Source: Varibaculum massiliense (GTDB lineage: Bacteria > Actinomycetota > Actinomycetes > Actinomycetales > Actinomycetaceae). Taken from it: a stretch of DNA of 64,000 nt. The stretch's first letter is position 1, and each line of letters opens with the position of its first letter. Location: positions 1,860,001 to 1,924,000 of the forward strand of contig NZ_FNWI01000004.1 of assembly GCF_900106855.1 (NCBI RefSeq). The letters run 5' to 3'. Positions 16,463-24,958 of the stretch are shown here, in pieces. The position numbers and the translations under genes are program-made. The notes beneath the pieces are model-generated. The model saw only the letters and a list, made by a program, of their open reading frames with translations, was not told the origin of the DNA and did not search any database.

Positions 16463-17446
16463 GTGAGTGAAAAAATAGATAAAGACGTTTTAATTTTTGC
16501 CCACCCGGATGCGGCTCGTCCCCAGCACCTGTCGGTGGCGGCGGCGCGCCTGATTACTTTGGCGCGTGAAATCACTGACGGCAAGGTAGTAGCACTCGCG
16601 CCCTCCACCATTGCCCCTCACCATTTTTCCCAAGTCGGGGTAGCGGCAGTGCGCTACTTTGACCCGGAAGAAACCGGAACCTGGCAGGTAGGGGCAGTTC
16701 TAGCCGACCTGGTGGGCTCTGCGGTGCGCAACGGCGACTTCGGGGCAGTGCTGCTGCCTTCGACCTCCTGGGGGCGCGATGGTGCTGCTCAATGCGCGAT
16801 TATTTTAGGCTCCGGAGCCAGCGTGGATGTGACCAGCTTAAAGGTAGTTGATGGGAAACTGGTTGCCGGTAAATCGGTACTCGATGGCACCTGGGAAACC
16901 AGTTACTATATTCGCCGCGGAATTCCGGTAGTGGCCATGCGTACCACTTCCCTTTCGGCAGTTCCGGTAGCCGAAGCCGGCGAGGTAGAAACCGAAAACC
17001 TGCAGGTAGAGCTGCGCGAATCCACTAAACGCATCCAAGTGGTTTCTCAGGAAGACACCGGATCTTCACACGCGGGACTAACCGAAGCGCCAGTAGTGGT
17101 ATGCGCCGGTCGCGGCGTTAACGGCGATTTTGGTCCGGCCGAGCAGTTGGCAGAGGTATTAGGCGGATCCGTAGGGGCGACCCGCGTGGCCTGCGAACAA
17201 GGCTGGATTGATCGCGCCGCCCAAATCGGGCAATCTGGTATCTCCATCGCTCCTAACCTGTATATCGGGATGGGGGTTTCCGGGGATCACCACCACGTGT
17301 GCGGGATTCGCGGCGCCAAGAAAATCGTGGCAATCTGTGACGATCCCGAGGCGCGCATTTTTGAAATGGCAGACTTCGGGGTAGTCGGGGATCTGTTCAC
17401 GGTAGTTCCAGATGCCCTGTCCAGAATCAAACCGCTGGACGCATAG
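16463..17446 (+). CDS. etfA: Electron transfer flavoprotein alpha subunit
   Basis: Large Etf subunit, 327 residues from GTG 16463 with TAGGAGGAA upstream. The C-terminal FAD domain is clear: 'VVVCAGRGVNGDFGPAEQLAEVLGG', 'SVGATRVACEQGW', 'QIGQSGISIAPNLYIGMGVSG' and 'KKIVAICDDPEARIFEMADFGVVGD'. The gene overlaps the next gene by 1 nt (TAGTG), giving the order etfB-etfA-cysteine desulfurase-mnmA found in many actinobacteria. Confidence 0.92.
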   Translation: MSEKIDKDVLIFAHPDAARPQHLSVAAARLITLAREITDGKVVALAPSTIAPHHFSQVGVAAVRYFDPEETGTWQVGAVLADLVGSAVRNGDFGAVLLPSTSWGRDGAAQCAIILGSGASVDVTSLKVVDGKLVAGKSVLDGTWETSYYIRRGIPVVAMRTTSLSAVPVAEAGEVETENLQVELRESTKRIQVVSQEDTGSSHAGLTEAPVVVCAGRGVNGDFGPAEQLAEVLGGSVGATRVACEQGWIDRAAQIGQSGISIAPNLYIGMGVSGDHHHVCGIRGAKKIVAICDDPEARIFEMADFGVVGDLFTVVPDALSRIKPLDA

Positions 17447-18693
17447 TGGAGCTGAGCTACCTCGATAACGCTGCCTCCGAGCCGCTACGCCCGCAGGCGC
17501 TAGCGGCTATGAATGAGGCTGCCGCTAGCCTTGCCGGAATCGGGGCTAACCCGTCATCCGCGCACGCGGCTGGGCGCAAAGCGGCGGCGCTGCTAGAGAC
17601 CGCCCGCGCCCGGGTGGCGAGGGCGCTGGGAGCCGAACCGGCAGAAGTCATTTTCACCGGGGGTGGCACCGATTCTTGTGCCCTGGCGCTGCGCGGTCTG
17701 GCTAGGGCGGCGCGCCGTCAGGAATCTCATCGCGCCCAAATAGTGGTTAGCCAGGTAGAACATGATGCAGTTGGGCTTAATGCCCGCGACTTGCAGGATG
17801 CCGGCTTCCAGGTGCAGCTACTGCCGGTAGATAGCGGCGGGGTAGTAGAGCTGGAAGCGGTAGCTGGCCTGGACACCACTAAAATAGCGGCGGTGTCGGT
17901 GATGAGCGTGTGTAACGAAAACGGGGTGGTACAGCCAGTTTCCGAGCTGTGCCACTTGCTGCGCGAAAAGGCAGTAGCAGATACGCGGGCGCGGCAGAGC
18001 GGTCACGCTGCCGGCGGGAAAGGTAGCGGGAACAGCTCAGATAGCGGGTTTGCTATTCACACTGACGCGATTGCTGCTGCCGGACGTCAAGAAATAAACT
18101 TTGCCGACTCCCCGGTAGATGCTATTTCGCTGGCCTGTCACAAAGTGGGCGGCCCGGCATCCCTCGGGGTGTTGCTAGCGCGCCGGGAAGTAAAAATCGC
18201 TAGCGACCGACGCGGCGGCGGCCAAGAACGGGCGCTTAGGGCTGGCACCCAAGACGTAATCGCCGCCGTAGGGGCAGCGGCAGCTTTTGCGGCAGCCCAA
18301 CAAGAATTAGCAGAAACTACCCGTCGCCACCAGCAGTTACGGGAAAAGCTTGTACAAGGCGCGTTAAAGATTACGGGAGTAAAACTCGCCAGCAACGCCC
18401 CGGCAGTACCCGGTATTGTCCAGTTTGCGCTTGCAGGCGCGGAGGCCGAAGGACTGCTGTTCTCTCTGGATCAGGCGGGAATCTGCGCTTCGGCCGGTTC
18501 CGCCTGCCACACCGGGGTAGCCCGTCCCTCCCCAGTCCTCTTGGCGCAAGGATATAGCGAGCAGGACGCCCTGGGATCTTTACGGATCTCCTTCGGCTGG
18601 TCCACCCGGGACGAAGACGTAGACCGGCTCTTACAGGCACTACCGGGCGCCCTCAATGCCTCCCGGAAACTGGCAGAGCGGGAGAGGAAATAA
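17446..18693 (+). CDS. Cysteine desulfurase (NifS/IscS family)
   Basis: PLP enzyme that removes sulfur from cysteine as a protein persulfide. Marks of the family: 'LDNAASEPLRPQAL', 'VIFTGGGTDSCALALRG', 'VSQVEHDAV', 'SVCNENGVVQPV', the PLP lysine K233 in 'SLACHKVGGPASLGVLLAR' and the sulfur-accepting C354 in 'CASAGSACHTGVARPS'. A Gly/Ser-rich insertion of about 24 residues (near 181-204, with AGGKGSGNSSDSG) interrupts the region before 'IHTDAIAAAGR'. Start GTG 17446 overlaps etfA by 1 nt; the stop is immediately followed by the mnmA ATG. Supplying sulfur to MnmA is the likely job, inferred from this coupling. Confidence 0.9.
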   Translation: MELSYLDNAASEPLRPQALAAMNEAAASLAGIGANPSSAHAAGRKAAALLETARARVARALGAEPAEVIFTGGGTDSCALALRGLARAARRQESHRAQIVVSQVEHDAVGLNARDLQDAGFQVQLLPVDSGGVVELEAVAGLDTTKIAAVSVMSVCNENGVVQPVSELCHLLREKAVADTRARQSGHAAGGKGSGNSSDSGFAIHTDAIAAAGRQEINFADSPVDAISLACHKVGGPASLGVLLARREVKIASDRRGGGQERALRAGTQDVIAAVGAAAAFAAAQQELAETTRRHQQLREKLVQGALKITGVKLASNAPAVPGIVQFALAGAEAEGLLFSLDQAGICASAGSACHTGVARPSPVLLAQGYSEQDALGSLRISFGWSTRDEDVDRLLQALPGALNASRKLAERERK

Positions 18694-19800
18694 ATGAAAG
18701 TATTGGCAGCCCTGTCTGGAGGGGTAGATTCTGCGGTCGCCGCCGCCCTCGCAATTGATGCCGGACATGACGTCACCGCCGTACACATGGCGCTCAGTGC
18801 TAACCAAACCCAAAATCGTTGCGGTTCGCGGGGCTGCTGCACCGTAGAAGATGCCTCCGATGCACGTCTAGCAGCCTCTATGCTGGGGATTCCCTTCTAC
18901 GTGTGGGATATGGCGGAAACCTTTGAGGAAACCGTAGTAGAAGATTTCCTGAATGAATACCGCCGCGGACGTACCCCTAATCCTTGCGTGCGCTGCAACG
19001 AATTCGTCAAATTCCGCGAACTCGCCACCCGCGCAGATGCCCTGGGATTCGATGCGGTATGTACCGGGCATTACGCGCGCGTTCTTAACGGACCAGGTGG
19101 AGTGGAACTGCACCGCGCCAAATGCATGGAAAAAGACCAATCCTACGTATTGGCGGTAATGGGGCGAGAAGCCTTAGAGAAAGTAGTTTTCCCGTTAGGG
19201 GAGTACGAATCGAAAAGCCAGGTGCGCGCGGAAGCGGAGCGGCGCGGTCTGCCCATGTCAGCCAAACCCGATTCCTACGATATTTGTTTCATCGCTGACG
19301 GGGACACTCGCGGATTCTTACGTTCTCACCTGGGTAGCAAAACCGGAAAAATCGTGGATACGGAGGGCGCGGAAGTCGGCACCCACTCGGGCGCCTATCA
19401 ATTCACTATCGGGCAGCGCAAAGGACTAAACCTGGGTCGGCCGGCTGTCGATGGGCGTCCTCGCTACGTACTGGGTACCGATATGAAAACTAACACGGTA
19501 GTCGTTGGCGCCAGCGAGCTACTGAGCGTAGACGGAATTACCGCTACCGACGCGGTCTTACTGACTGAATCGGACAATCCGGCATTAGCCGGGCAGGCAG
19601 AAGTAACTTTGCAATATCGCGCGCATGGACAACAAGTACCGGCGAAAGTTTATTTAGAGGCAGACGGTACCTTGCGCGCCCAGCTGCTGAAGCCCACCCG
19701 CGCGGTCGCCTCCGGACAATCCCTAGTGGTCTATGCCGGGGATCGCGCAATCTGTGAGGCAACTATCGAAGACGCATTTAAGCAGGAAAAGGGGCAGTAG
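18694..19800 (+). CDS. mnmA: tRNA-specific 2-thiouridylase
   Basis: Adds the 2-thio group to the wobble uridine of tRNA-Lys, -Glu and -Gln. The PP-loop ATP site is 'ALSGGVDSAVAAAL' at residues of about 6-19; the two catalytic cysteines lie in 'PNPCVRCNEFVKF' (about residue 95-100) and 'SYDICFIADGDTRGF' (about residue 196). 'TIGQRKGLNLG' and the C-terminal beta-barrel complete the 368-residue protein. Its ATG follows the desulfurase stop with no gap, so the sulfur donor and the thiolase are translated from one message. Confidence 0.95.
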   Translation: MKVLAALSGGVDSAVAAALAIDAGHDVTAVHMALSANQTQNRCGSRGCCTVEDASDARLAASMLGIPFYVWDMAETFEETVVEDFLNEYRRGRTPNPCVRCNEFVKFRELATRADALGFDAVCTGHYARVLNGPGGVELHRAKCMEKDQSYVLAVMGREALEKVVFPLGEYESKSQVRAEAERRGLPMSAKPDSYDICFIADGDTRGFLRSHLGSKTGKIVDTEGAEVGTHSGAYQFTIGQRKGLNLGRPAVDGRPRYVLGTDMKTNTVVVGASELLSVDGITATDAVLLTESDNPALAGQAEVTLQYRAHGQQVPAKVYLEADGTLRAQLLKPTRAVASGQSLVVYAGDRAICEATIEDAFKQEKGQ

Positions 19801-19814
19801 CCGATTCTGGGACT

Positions 19815-19831
19815 GGAAAGGATACCTTTCC
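19815..19831. terminator. Small hairpin after mnmA
   Basis: GGAAAGG-ATA-CCTTTCC forms a 7-bp stem 14 nt after the mnmA stop, without a strong T tail. It may be a weak terminator or a processing element ahead of the tRNA-Leu gene. Confidence 0.35.
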
Positions 19832-19853
19832 TTAGGTTAATATGTTCTAGCCA

Positions 19854-19938
19854 GCGCGAGTGGCGGAATTGGTAGACGCGCTAGATTTAGGTTCTAGTGT
19901 CTTACGACGTGCGGGTTCAAGTCCCGCCTCGCGTACCA
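19854..19938 (+). tRNA. tRNA-Leu (anticodon UAG)
   Basis: Acceptor GCGCGAG pairs with CTCGCGT (one G-U at the end), followed by discriminator A and encoded CCA. The anticodon stem CTAGA/TCTAG encloses the loop TTTAGGT, giving anticodon TAG. The D arm (TGGCGGAATTGGTAGACGCG), the long class II variable arm and the T arm (GCGGGTTCAAGTCCCGC) are all present. Confidence 0.95.
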
Positions 19939-20041
19939 GCTATAGCGGCTCTGACCAGCTTAAATAAAATGGTAGAGTTAAAATCAATACAGCGCCCCGG
20001 CGCTAGTATCTCTACGTTTAACTATTTAAGAGGGAGTTTCA

Positions 20042-20518
20042 ATGTCAGAGTTAACCCCAGGTCAAAAGGCTCCAGATTTCACCTTGCCTACCGATCAAGG
20101 CAGTGAAGTTAGTTTGCAAGGACTCTTGGAAGAATCCGAAAAAGGGGCAGTTATTTACTTCTATCCCAAAGCCTCCACCCCAGGCTGTACTACCGAGGCC
20201 TGCGATTTCCGCGACTCTTTAAACTCCCTAAAGTCCGCCGGATACGCGGTGGTGGGTATCAGCCCCGATAAAATGCCAGCCCTAGAAAAGTTCCGGGACA
20301 AACAAGACTTAAACTTTCCGCTAGCCTCTGATCCGGAACGGGAAGTGATGAGTGCCTGGGGTGCCTACGGAGAAAAGAACTCCTATGGGCGCCTGGTAAA
20401 AGGGGTAATCCGCACGACCGTAGTAGTGGGCAAAGACGGAAAAGTAGTGCTCGCCAAATATCGGGTACGCGCCAAAGGACATGTGGCGCGGCTGCGCAAA
20501 GAACTGGGAATCGATTAG
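20042..20518 (+). CDS. bcp: Thioredoxin-dependent thiol peroxidase (Bcp-type peroxiredoxin)
   Basis: Reduces hydrogen peroxide and organic hydroperoxides. The peroxidatic Cys49 lies in 'ASTPGCTTEACDFRD', with Cys54 five residues later as resolving cysteine of the atypical 2-Cys BCP/PrxQ group. Other marks: 'GQKAPDFTLPTDQG' near the N-terminus and 'YPKA'. 158 residues, the usual length. A GAGGGAG ribosome site lies 7 nt before ATG 20042. It stands alone between tRNA genes. Confidence 0.92.
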   Translation: MSELTPGQKAPDFTLPTDQGSEVSLQGLLEESEKGAVIYFYPKASTPGCTTEACDFRDSLNSLKSAGYAVVGISPDKMPALEKFRDKQDLNFPLASDPEREVMSAWGAYGEKNSYGRLVKGVIRTTVVVGKDGKVVLAKYRVRAKGHVARLRKELGID

Positions 20519-20563
20519 CTCTCGACAGAGGACAACGAGGAACTTTATCTGTGGCTAAAACCT

Positions 20564-20640
20564 TGGTACGCCACCGGGGACTCGAACCCCGAACCCTCTG
20601 ATTAAGAGTCAGATGCTCTAGCCAGTTGAGCTAGTGGCGC
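20564..20640 (-). tRNA. tRNA-Lys (CUU), downstream copy with encoded CCA
   Basis: GCGCCAC pairs with GTGGCGT, followed by A and CCA. The anticodon loop CTCTTAA (stem TCTGA/TCAGA) gives anticodon CTT. 77 nt including CCA. Its 74-nt body is identical to the copy at 20670-20743. Confidence 0.95.
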
Positions 20641-20669
20641 ATCATGAAAGGAAAATCGTGAGATTTTCG

Positions 20670-20743
20670 TACGCCACCGGGGACTCGAACCCCGAACCCT
20701 CTGATTAAGAGTCAGATGCTCTAGCCAGTTGAGCTAGTGGCGC
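20670..20743 (-). tRNA. tRNA-Lys (CUU), upstream copy without encoded CCA
   Basis: Same 74-nt body as the neighbouring copy, but the discriminator A is followed by CGA rather than CCA, so the 3' end must be added by nucleotidyltransferase. The two copies are a tandem duplication 103 bp apart and are probably co-transcribed leftwards. Confidence 0.95.
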
Positions 20744-20856
20744 ATCATTGCTAAACGCAACGACATAAACTCTAACCCGCCAGGCGCGTCCTAGGGAAAC
20801 CAATGCCGGCATTGGGAGCAGTTTCACACGCGCAAGAAACAAAGCCGGCGCCAAGC

Positions 20857-20862
20857 TAAACT
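20857..20862 (+). promoter_or_regulatory. Leaderless -10 box (TAAACT) for dnaE
   Basis: TAAACT ends 7 nt before ATG 20870, with a G-rich spacer (GGGGGGC). The arrangement matches the other leaderless promoters in this window; the G run could instead act as a weak ribosome site. Confidence 0.45.
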
Positions 20863-20869
20863 GGGGGGC

Positions 20870-23800
20870 ATGGCTCCAGCGAAAGATTTTGTTCATCTTC
20901 ATGTTCATACCGACTATTCCATGTTGGATGGAGCTGCTCGGATTGGGAAACTGGTGGAACGCGCGAAAGAGGTCGGTCAACCCGCAGTTGCCATCACTGA
21001 TCACGGATATCTTTTTGGTGCCTACGAGTTCTACGCTGCTGCCCGTAAAGCGGGAATCAAGCCCATAATCGGTCTCGAAGCATATATAACCCCTGGTACC
21101 TCCCGTTTTGACCAGACCCGGCAACTGTGGGGGGAAGAAAGCCAAAGAAGCGATGATGTATCTGCTCGCGGTGCCTATACCCACATGACTTTGCTGTCGC
21201 GCACTACCGAAGGAATGCATAACCTGTTTCGCCTCGGCTCGCTAGCCTCTATAGATGGGCAGATGCAAAAGTGGCCGCGCGCCGACCGGGATCTGCTGGA
21301 ACGCTACTCTACCGGGTTAATCGGAACCAGCGGTTGTCCCTCCGGAGAAATCCAGACCCGCCTACGCCTGGGGCAATGGGAAGAAGCTAAGCGAGCCGCC
21401 GGGGAACTGCAAGATATTTTCGGGAAAGAAAACTTCTTTATCGAACTAATGGATCACGGGCTGCAAATCGAACGGCGAGTACGCAATGACTTGCTGAAAC
21501 TGGCGAAAGTTATTGACGCCCCCCTGGTAGCCACCAATGACTCCCACTACGTGCTGGAAAGTGATCAACCCACCCAAGACGCGCTGCTGTGTATTAACTC
21601 GGGTTCGCGCCTCGACGATGAAAATCGTTTCAAATTTGAAGGGTCCGGGTACTACCTGAAAACTGCGGAGCAAATGCGGGAACTATTCTCTGAATTCCCC
21701 GAGGCCTGCGATAACACTTTGAAAATTGCGGAAATGTGCGAGGTGCATTTTCAAACCACCGCTGAAGGCGCCGACTATATGCCCCAGTTCCAGGTGCCGG
21801 CGGGGGAAGACGCCACCAGTTGGTTCGTGAAAGAAGTCCAGCGAGGATTACATAAACGTTACCCGCAAGGGATTCCCGAAAAGTCACAGAAACAGGCCGA
21901 TTACGAATGTGGAATCATTACCCAAATGGGGTTCCCCGGATACTTCCTGGTAGTCGCTGACTATATTAACTGGGCGAAAGAACAAGGTATCCGGGTAGGG
22001 CCGGGGCGCGGATCGGGCGCCGGATCTATCGTGGCCTACGCGATGGGGATAACCGAACTTGATCCCCTGGAGCATGGATTAATGTTTGAGCGCTTCCTCA
22101 ACCCCGAACGAGTGTCCATGCCCGATATCGATGTGGACTTCGATGAGCGCCGGCGCGGAGAAGTCATTGATTACGTGACCGAAAAATACGGGAAAGACCG
22201 GGTCGCTCAGGTAGTCACCTACGGCAAAATTAAAGCCAAGCAGGCCTTAAAAGACTCTTGCCGAATCATGGATAAGCCTTATGCTCTGGGTGATCAGCTC
22301 ACCAAGAAAATGCCGCCGGCGATTATGGGGAAGGATATTCCCCTTTCCGGAATCTACGATCCCAAGCATCCGCGCTACGGGGAAGCTAGCGAGTTTCGCC
22401 AATATGTTTCCGATAACGAGGGCGAGGTAAAGCCAGTTATCAAAATGGCGCAAGGGCTAGAGGGTATTACTCGCCAATGGGGAGTACACGCCTGCGCCGT
22501 CATCATGTCTAGCCACGATTTAACCGATATTGTTCCTATGATGAAACGCCTGGCAGACGGGGCAATTATCACCCAATTCGACTATCCCACCTGCGAAACT
22601 TTGGGACTGTTGAAAATGGACTTCCTGGGGCTACGTAACCTTACGGTTATTTCGGACGCCCTCGATAATATCGTGGCGAATGGAAAAGAACCCCTAGATT
22701 TAGAACACGTTCCCCTGGACAACCGCCCTACCTACGAGCTGCTGTCACGCGCAGAAACCCTGGGGGTATTCCAGCTAGATTCCGCGGGAATGAGGTCGCT
22801 GATGCGGCTAATGAAACCCACCGAATTCTCGGATATTTCCGCGGTTGGCGCCCTCTATCGCCCCGGCCCTATGGGGGCAAACTCCCACACCAACTATGCT
22901 TTGCGGAAAAATGGGCGCCAAGAAATCGAGCCTATTCACCCCGCACTCTCCGACGCCCTCGCCGATATTTTGGATGAAACTTATGGGTTGATTGTCTACC
23001 AGGAGCAGGTAATGGCGATCGCCCAAAAAGTCGCCGGGTATTCCCTGGGGCAGGCAGATATTTTGCGGCGAGCCATGGGTAAGAAAAAGAAAAAGGAGAT
23101 GGATAAGCAGTATTCGCGTTTCCATGACGGAATGATTGAGCGCGGATACCCCGAGGAAGCTGCCAGTAAACTGTGGGAAATTCTGGTTCCCTTCTCGTCC
23201 TACGCCTTCAATAAGTCACACTCCGCTGCCTACGGGTTAGTTTCCTATTGGACGGCCTACCTCAAAGCCAACTATCCCACCGAATATATGGCGGCGCTGC
23301 TGACCTCCACTAAAGACAACAAGGATAAACTCGGGCTCTACCTGCGAGAATGTCGCCGCATGAATATCGCGGTGCTACCTCCGGACGTGAACGCCTCCGA
23401 CTCAGATTTCACTGCGGTCGGCGAATCCATCCGCTTCGGTCTGTCAGCGGTGCGCAATGTGGGTACCAATGTGGTGTCCGAAATCGTAAAATCCCGAAAC
23501 GAAAAAGGTGCCTATACTTCCTTCCATGATTTCCTGGACAAAGTTCCCATTGAGGTATGCAATAAACGGGTAGTGGAATCCCTGATTAAAGCCGGGGCTT
23601 TTGATTCCTTAGGACACGCTCGCCGCCCGCTCGAGTCTATCCATATCGAGGCTGTGGACTCGGTTATCGACGTGAAACGAAACGCCGCTATGGGGCAAGA
23701 AGACCTCTTCGGGATGATGGATGCCGATGAGGCAGTAACTTTCACCGTGCAAATCCCCGATCTGCCCGAATGGGACAAGCGCCAAAAACTCAAGTTCGAG

Positions 23801-24418
23801 CGCGATATGTTGGGGCTTTACGTCTCCGACCACCCCTTACAGGGAATGGAGACGATTCTTGCCCACAATAGTGACACTGAAATCGTGGATCTGTCCAGCG
23901 AAGATGGGGTCAGAGACGGGCAGCAAATCCAAATTTGTGGTCTCGTCACCGGACTGCAACGCAAAACCACAAAACGTGACGGAAACTTGTGGGCAATCGC
24001 CACCATCGAAGATATTTCCGGTTCCACCGATGTATTGTTCTTCCCGCAAACCTACCAAAAGTATTCACAAGACCTGGTAGAGGACGAAATTGTGAGTGTG
24101 CGGGGGCGGGTGCGGATTCGTGACGAAGAAGCTTCCCTCTATGCACAAGAAATGATGCTGCCCGACATTAGCCAGGTAGCAACCGGCCCTTTAAATATCT
24201 ATCTCGCCGCTAATCGCCTAACCGAGGAGGTGGCGGAACAACTGCGGGAAATCCTGGGTTCTAGTCCGGGACAAAGCGAGGTCCGGATGCATCTGCGCAG
24301 TTCTAAAGGCACTACTATCGTGCAGCTCGGTGACGATTTGCGGGTAAACCGCGGATCCGGTTTGGCGGCGCAGCTGAAAACCCTGCTAGGCCTCCACTGT
24401 CTAGAAAAGCGCAAATAA
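20870..24418 (+). CDS. dnaE: DNA polymerase III alpha subunit
   Basis: Catalytic subunit of the replicative polymerase, DnaE1 type by length (1,182 residues). The N-terminal PHP domain starts 'FVHLHVHTDYSMLDGAARIG'. The polymerase active site contains 'GRGSGAGSIVAYAMGI' and 'MPDIDVDFDERRRGEVIDYV' with the metal-binding aspartates; 'VGALYRPGPMGANSH' and 'YQEQVMAIAQKVAGYSLGQA' are further family marks. An OB-fold near the C-terminus (QIQICGLVTGLQRKTTKRDG) follows the helix-hairpin-helix region. No gene lies within 450 nt after its stop on the same strand. Confidence 0.97.
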   Translation: MAPAKDFVHLHVHTDYSMLDGAARIGKLVERAKEVGQPAVAITDHGYLFGAYEFYAAARKAGIKPIIGLEAYITPGTSRFDQTRQLWGEESQRSDDVSARGAYTHMTLLSRTTEGMHNLFRLGSLASIDGQMQKWPRADRDLLERYSTGLIGTSGCPSGEIQTRLRLGQWEEAKRAAGELQDIFGKENFFIELMDHGLQIERRVRNDLLKLAKVIDAPLVATNDSHYVLESDQPTQDALLCINSGSRLDDENRFKFEGSGYYLKTAEQMRELFSEFPEACDNTLKIAEMCEVHFQTTAEGADYMPQFQVPAGEDATSWFVKEVQRGLHKRYPQGIPEKSQKQADYECGIITQMGFPGYFLVVADYINWAKEQGIRVGPGRGSGAGSIVAYAMGITELDPLEHGLMFERFLNPERVSMPDIDVDFDERRRGEVIDYVTEKYGKDRVAQVVTYGKIKAKQALKDSCRIMDKPYALGDQLTKKMPPAIMGKDIPLSGIYDPKHPRYGEASEFRQYVSDNEGEVKPVIKMAQGLEGITRQWGVHACAVIMSSHDLTDIVPMMKRLADGAIITQFDYPTCETLGLLKMDFLGLRNLTVISDALDNIVANGKEPLDLEHVPLDNRPTYELLSRAETLGVFQLDSAGMRSLMRLMKPTEFSDISAVGALYRPGPMGANSHTNYALRKNGRQEIEPIHPALSDALADILDETYGLIVYQEQVMAIAQKVAGYSLGQADILRRAMGKKKKKEMDKQYSRFHDGMIERGYPEEAASKLWEILVPFSSYAFNKSHSAAYGLVSYWTAYLKANYPTEYMAALLTSTKDNKDKLGLYLRECRRMNIAVLPPDVNASDSDFTAVGESIRFGLSAVRNVGTNVVSEIVKSRNEKGAYTSFHDFLDKVPIEVCNKRVVESLIKAGAFDSLGHARRPLESIHIEAVDSVIDVKRNAAMGQEDLFGMMDADEAVTFTVQIPDLPEWDKRQKLKFERDMLGLYVSDHPLQGMETILAHNSDTEIVDLSSEDGVRDGQQIQICGLVTGLQRKTTKRDGNLWAIATIEDISGSTDVLFFPQTYQKYSQDLVEDEIVSVRGRVRIRDEEASLYAQEMMLPDISQVATGPLNIYLAANRLTEEVAEQLREILGSSPGQSEVRMHLRSSKGTTIVQLGDDLRVNRGSGLAAQLKTLLGLHCLEKRK

Positions 24419-24450
24419 CTTTCCGCGTGCGGATTTATCCCCGACGTTCC

Positions 24451-24562
24451 GCGAGGAGCCTAGGTTTTTCCTCCTGCCCAAGAATTCGGAAAACGTAGCG
24501 ACGTTTTCCGAATTCTTATGCCCACCGCGCCTACTCGGATAAAACCTAGGCTCCACGCTCGC
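24451..24562 (+). repeat. Nested-hairpin element, copy A
   Basis: The outer stem GGAGCCTAGGTTTT (24455-24468) pairs perfectly with AAAACCTAGGCTCC (24541-24554) and can extend with GCGA/CGC beyond. The inner stem AAGAATTCGGAAAACGT (24480-24496) pairs over 17 bp with 24501-24517 across an AGCG loop. Between the stems lie unpaired strands TCCTCCTGCCC (24469-24479) and a 23-nt strand (24518-24540, ending CTACTCGGAT). Copy B shares the unpaired strands but not the stems. Confidence 0.8.
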
Positions 24563-24792
24563 TGGTATCACACATAATGGTCACGGCTCGACAAGACTCT
24601 CGCCAAGTAGGTGCTGAGAGCGCACCAGCGGATTTTTACCGAAAGATAATCAAGAACTCACTACTGAAAGCATCGGATACTCACCAAATAAGCGACTCGC
24701 TGAATAGTCTTTTGTTTTCAAGGCGATGGCGATGATAGTCCCCGCTTGCGGGTCGTTGCTGGTAAAAGACACGAGAACGGGCTTGAGCGGAG

Positions 24793-24904
24793 TGCGCGGG
24801 GGAGAAGTTTTATCCGAGCAGGCTAGGCGGGCGTAAAACTCGAAAAATGCCCTTGGGGCTTTTTCGAGTTTTTGGGCAGGAGGAAAAACTTCTCTCCCGC
24901 GCTC
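24793..24904 (-). repeat. Nested-hairpin element, copy B (inverted relative to A)
   Basis: The outer stem 24794-24811 pairs with 24885-24902 over 18 bp (one G-U). The inner stem AAAACTCGAAAAA (24835-24847) pairs with TTTTTCGAGTTTT (24860-24872) and continues as GCCC/GGGC, 17 bp in all with one bulged T. The unpaired strand GGGCAGGAGGA (24874-24884) is the exact complement of copy A's 11-nt strand, and the 23-nt strand 24812-24834 matches copy A at 18 of 23 positions. The stem sequences are unrelated to those of copy A. Confidence 0.8.
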
Positions 24905-24958
24905 AATCGGGATCCCCCGAGCGCTTTTACCGACCTCGACCCGACGTTTGCTGGGGAA

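Larger units (their letters stand above)
24419..24958. other. 540-bp non-coding region between dnaE and the S4-domain gene
   Basis: No convincing coding sequence. It holds two nested-hairpin elements in inverted orientation (24451-24562 and 24793-24904) separated by about 230 bp. The middle contains only small hairpins, such as CCCGC-tt-GCGGG near 24740. No known RNA family or transposase gene was recognised. Both neighbouring genes end towards this region. Confidence 0.7.

Noticed and set aside
24451-24904. Reading the two nested hairpins as a pair of ordinary terminators for dnaE and the S4 gene
   Set aside because: Each has two separated stems, no T tail and conserved internal-loop sequences; simple terminators need none of these.
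24419-24958. Insertion sequence remnant
   Set aside because: No transposase fragment, and no target duplication could be identified around the inverted elements; a small non-autonomous element remains possible.
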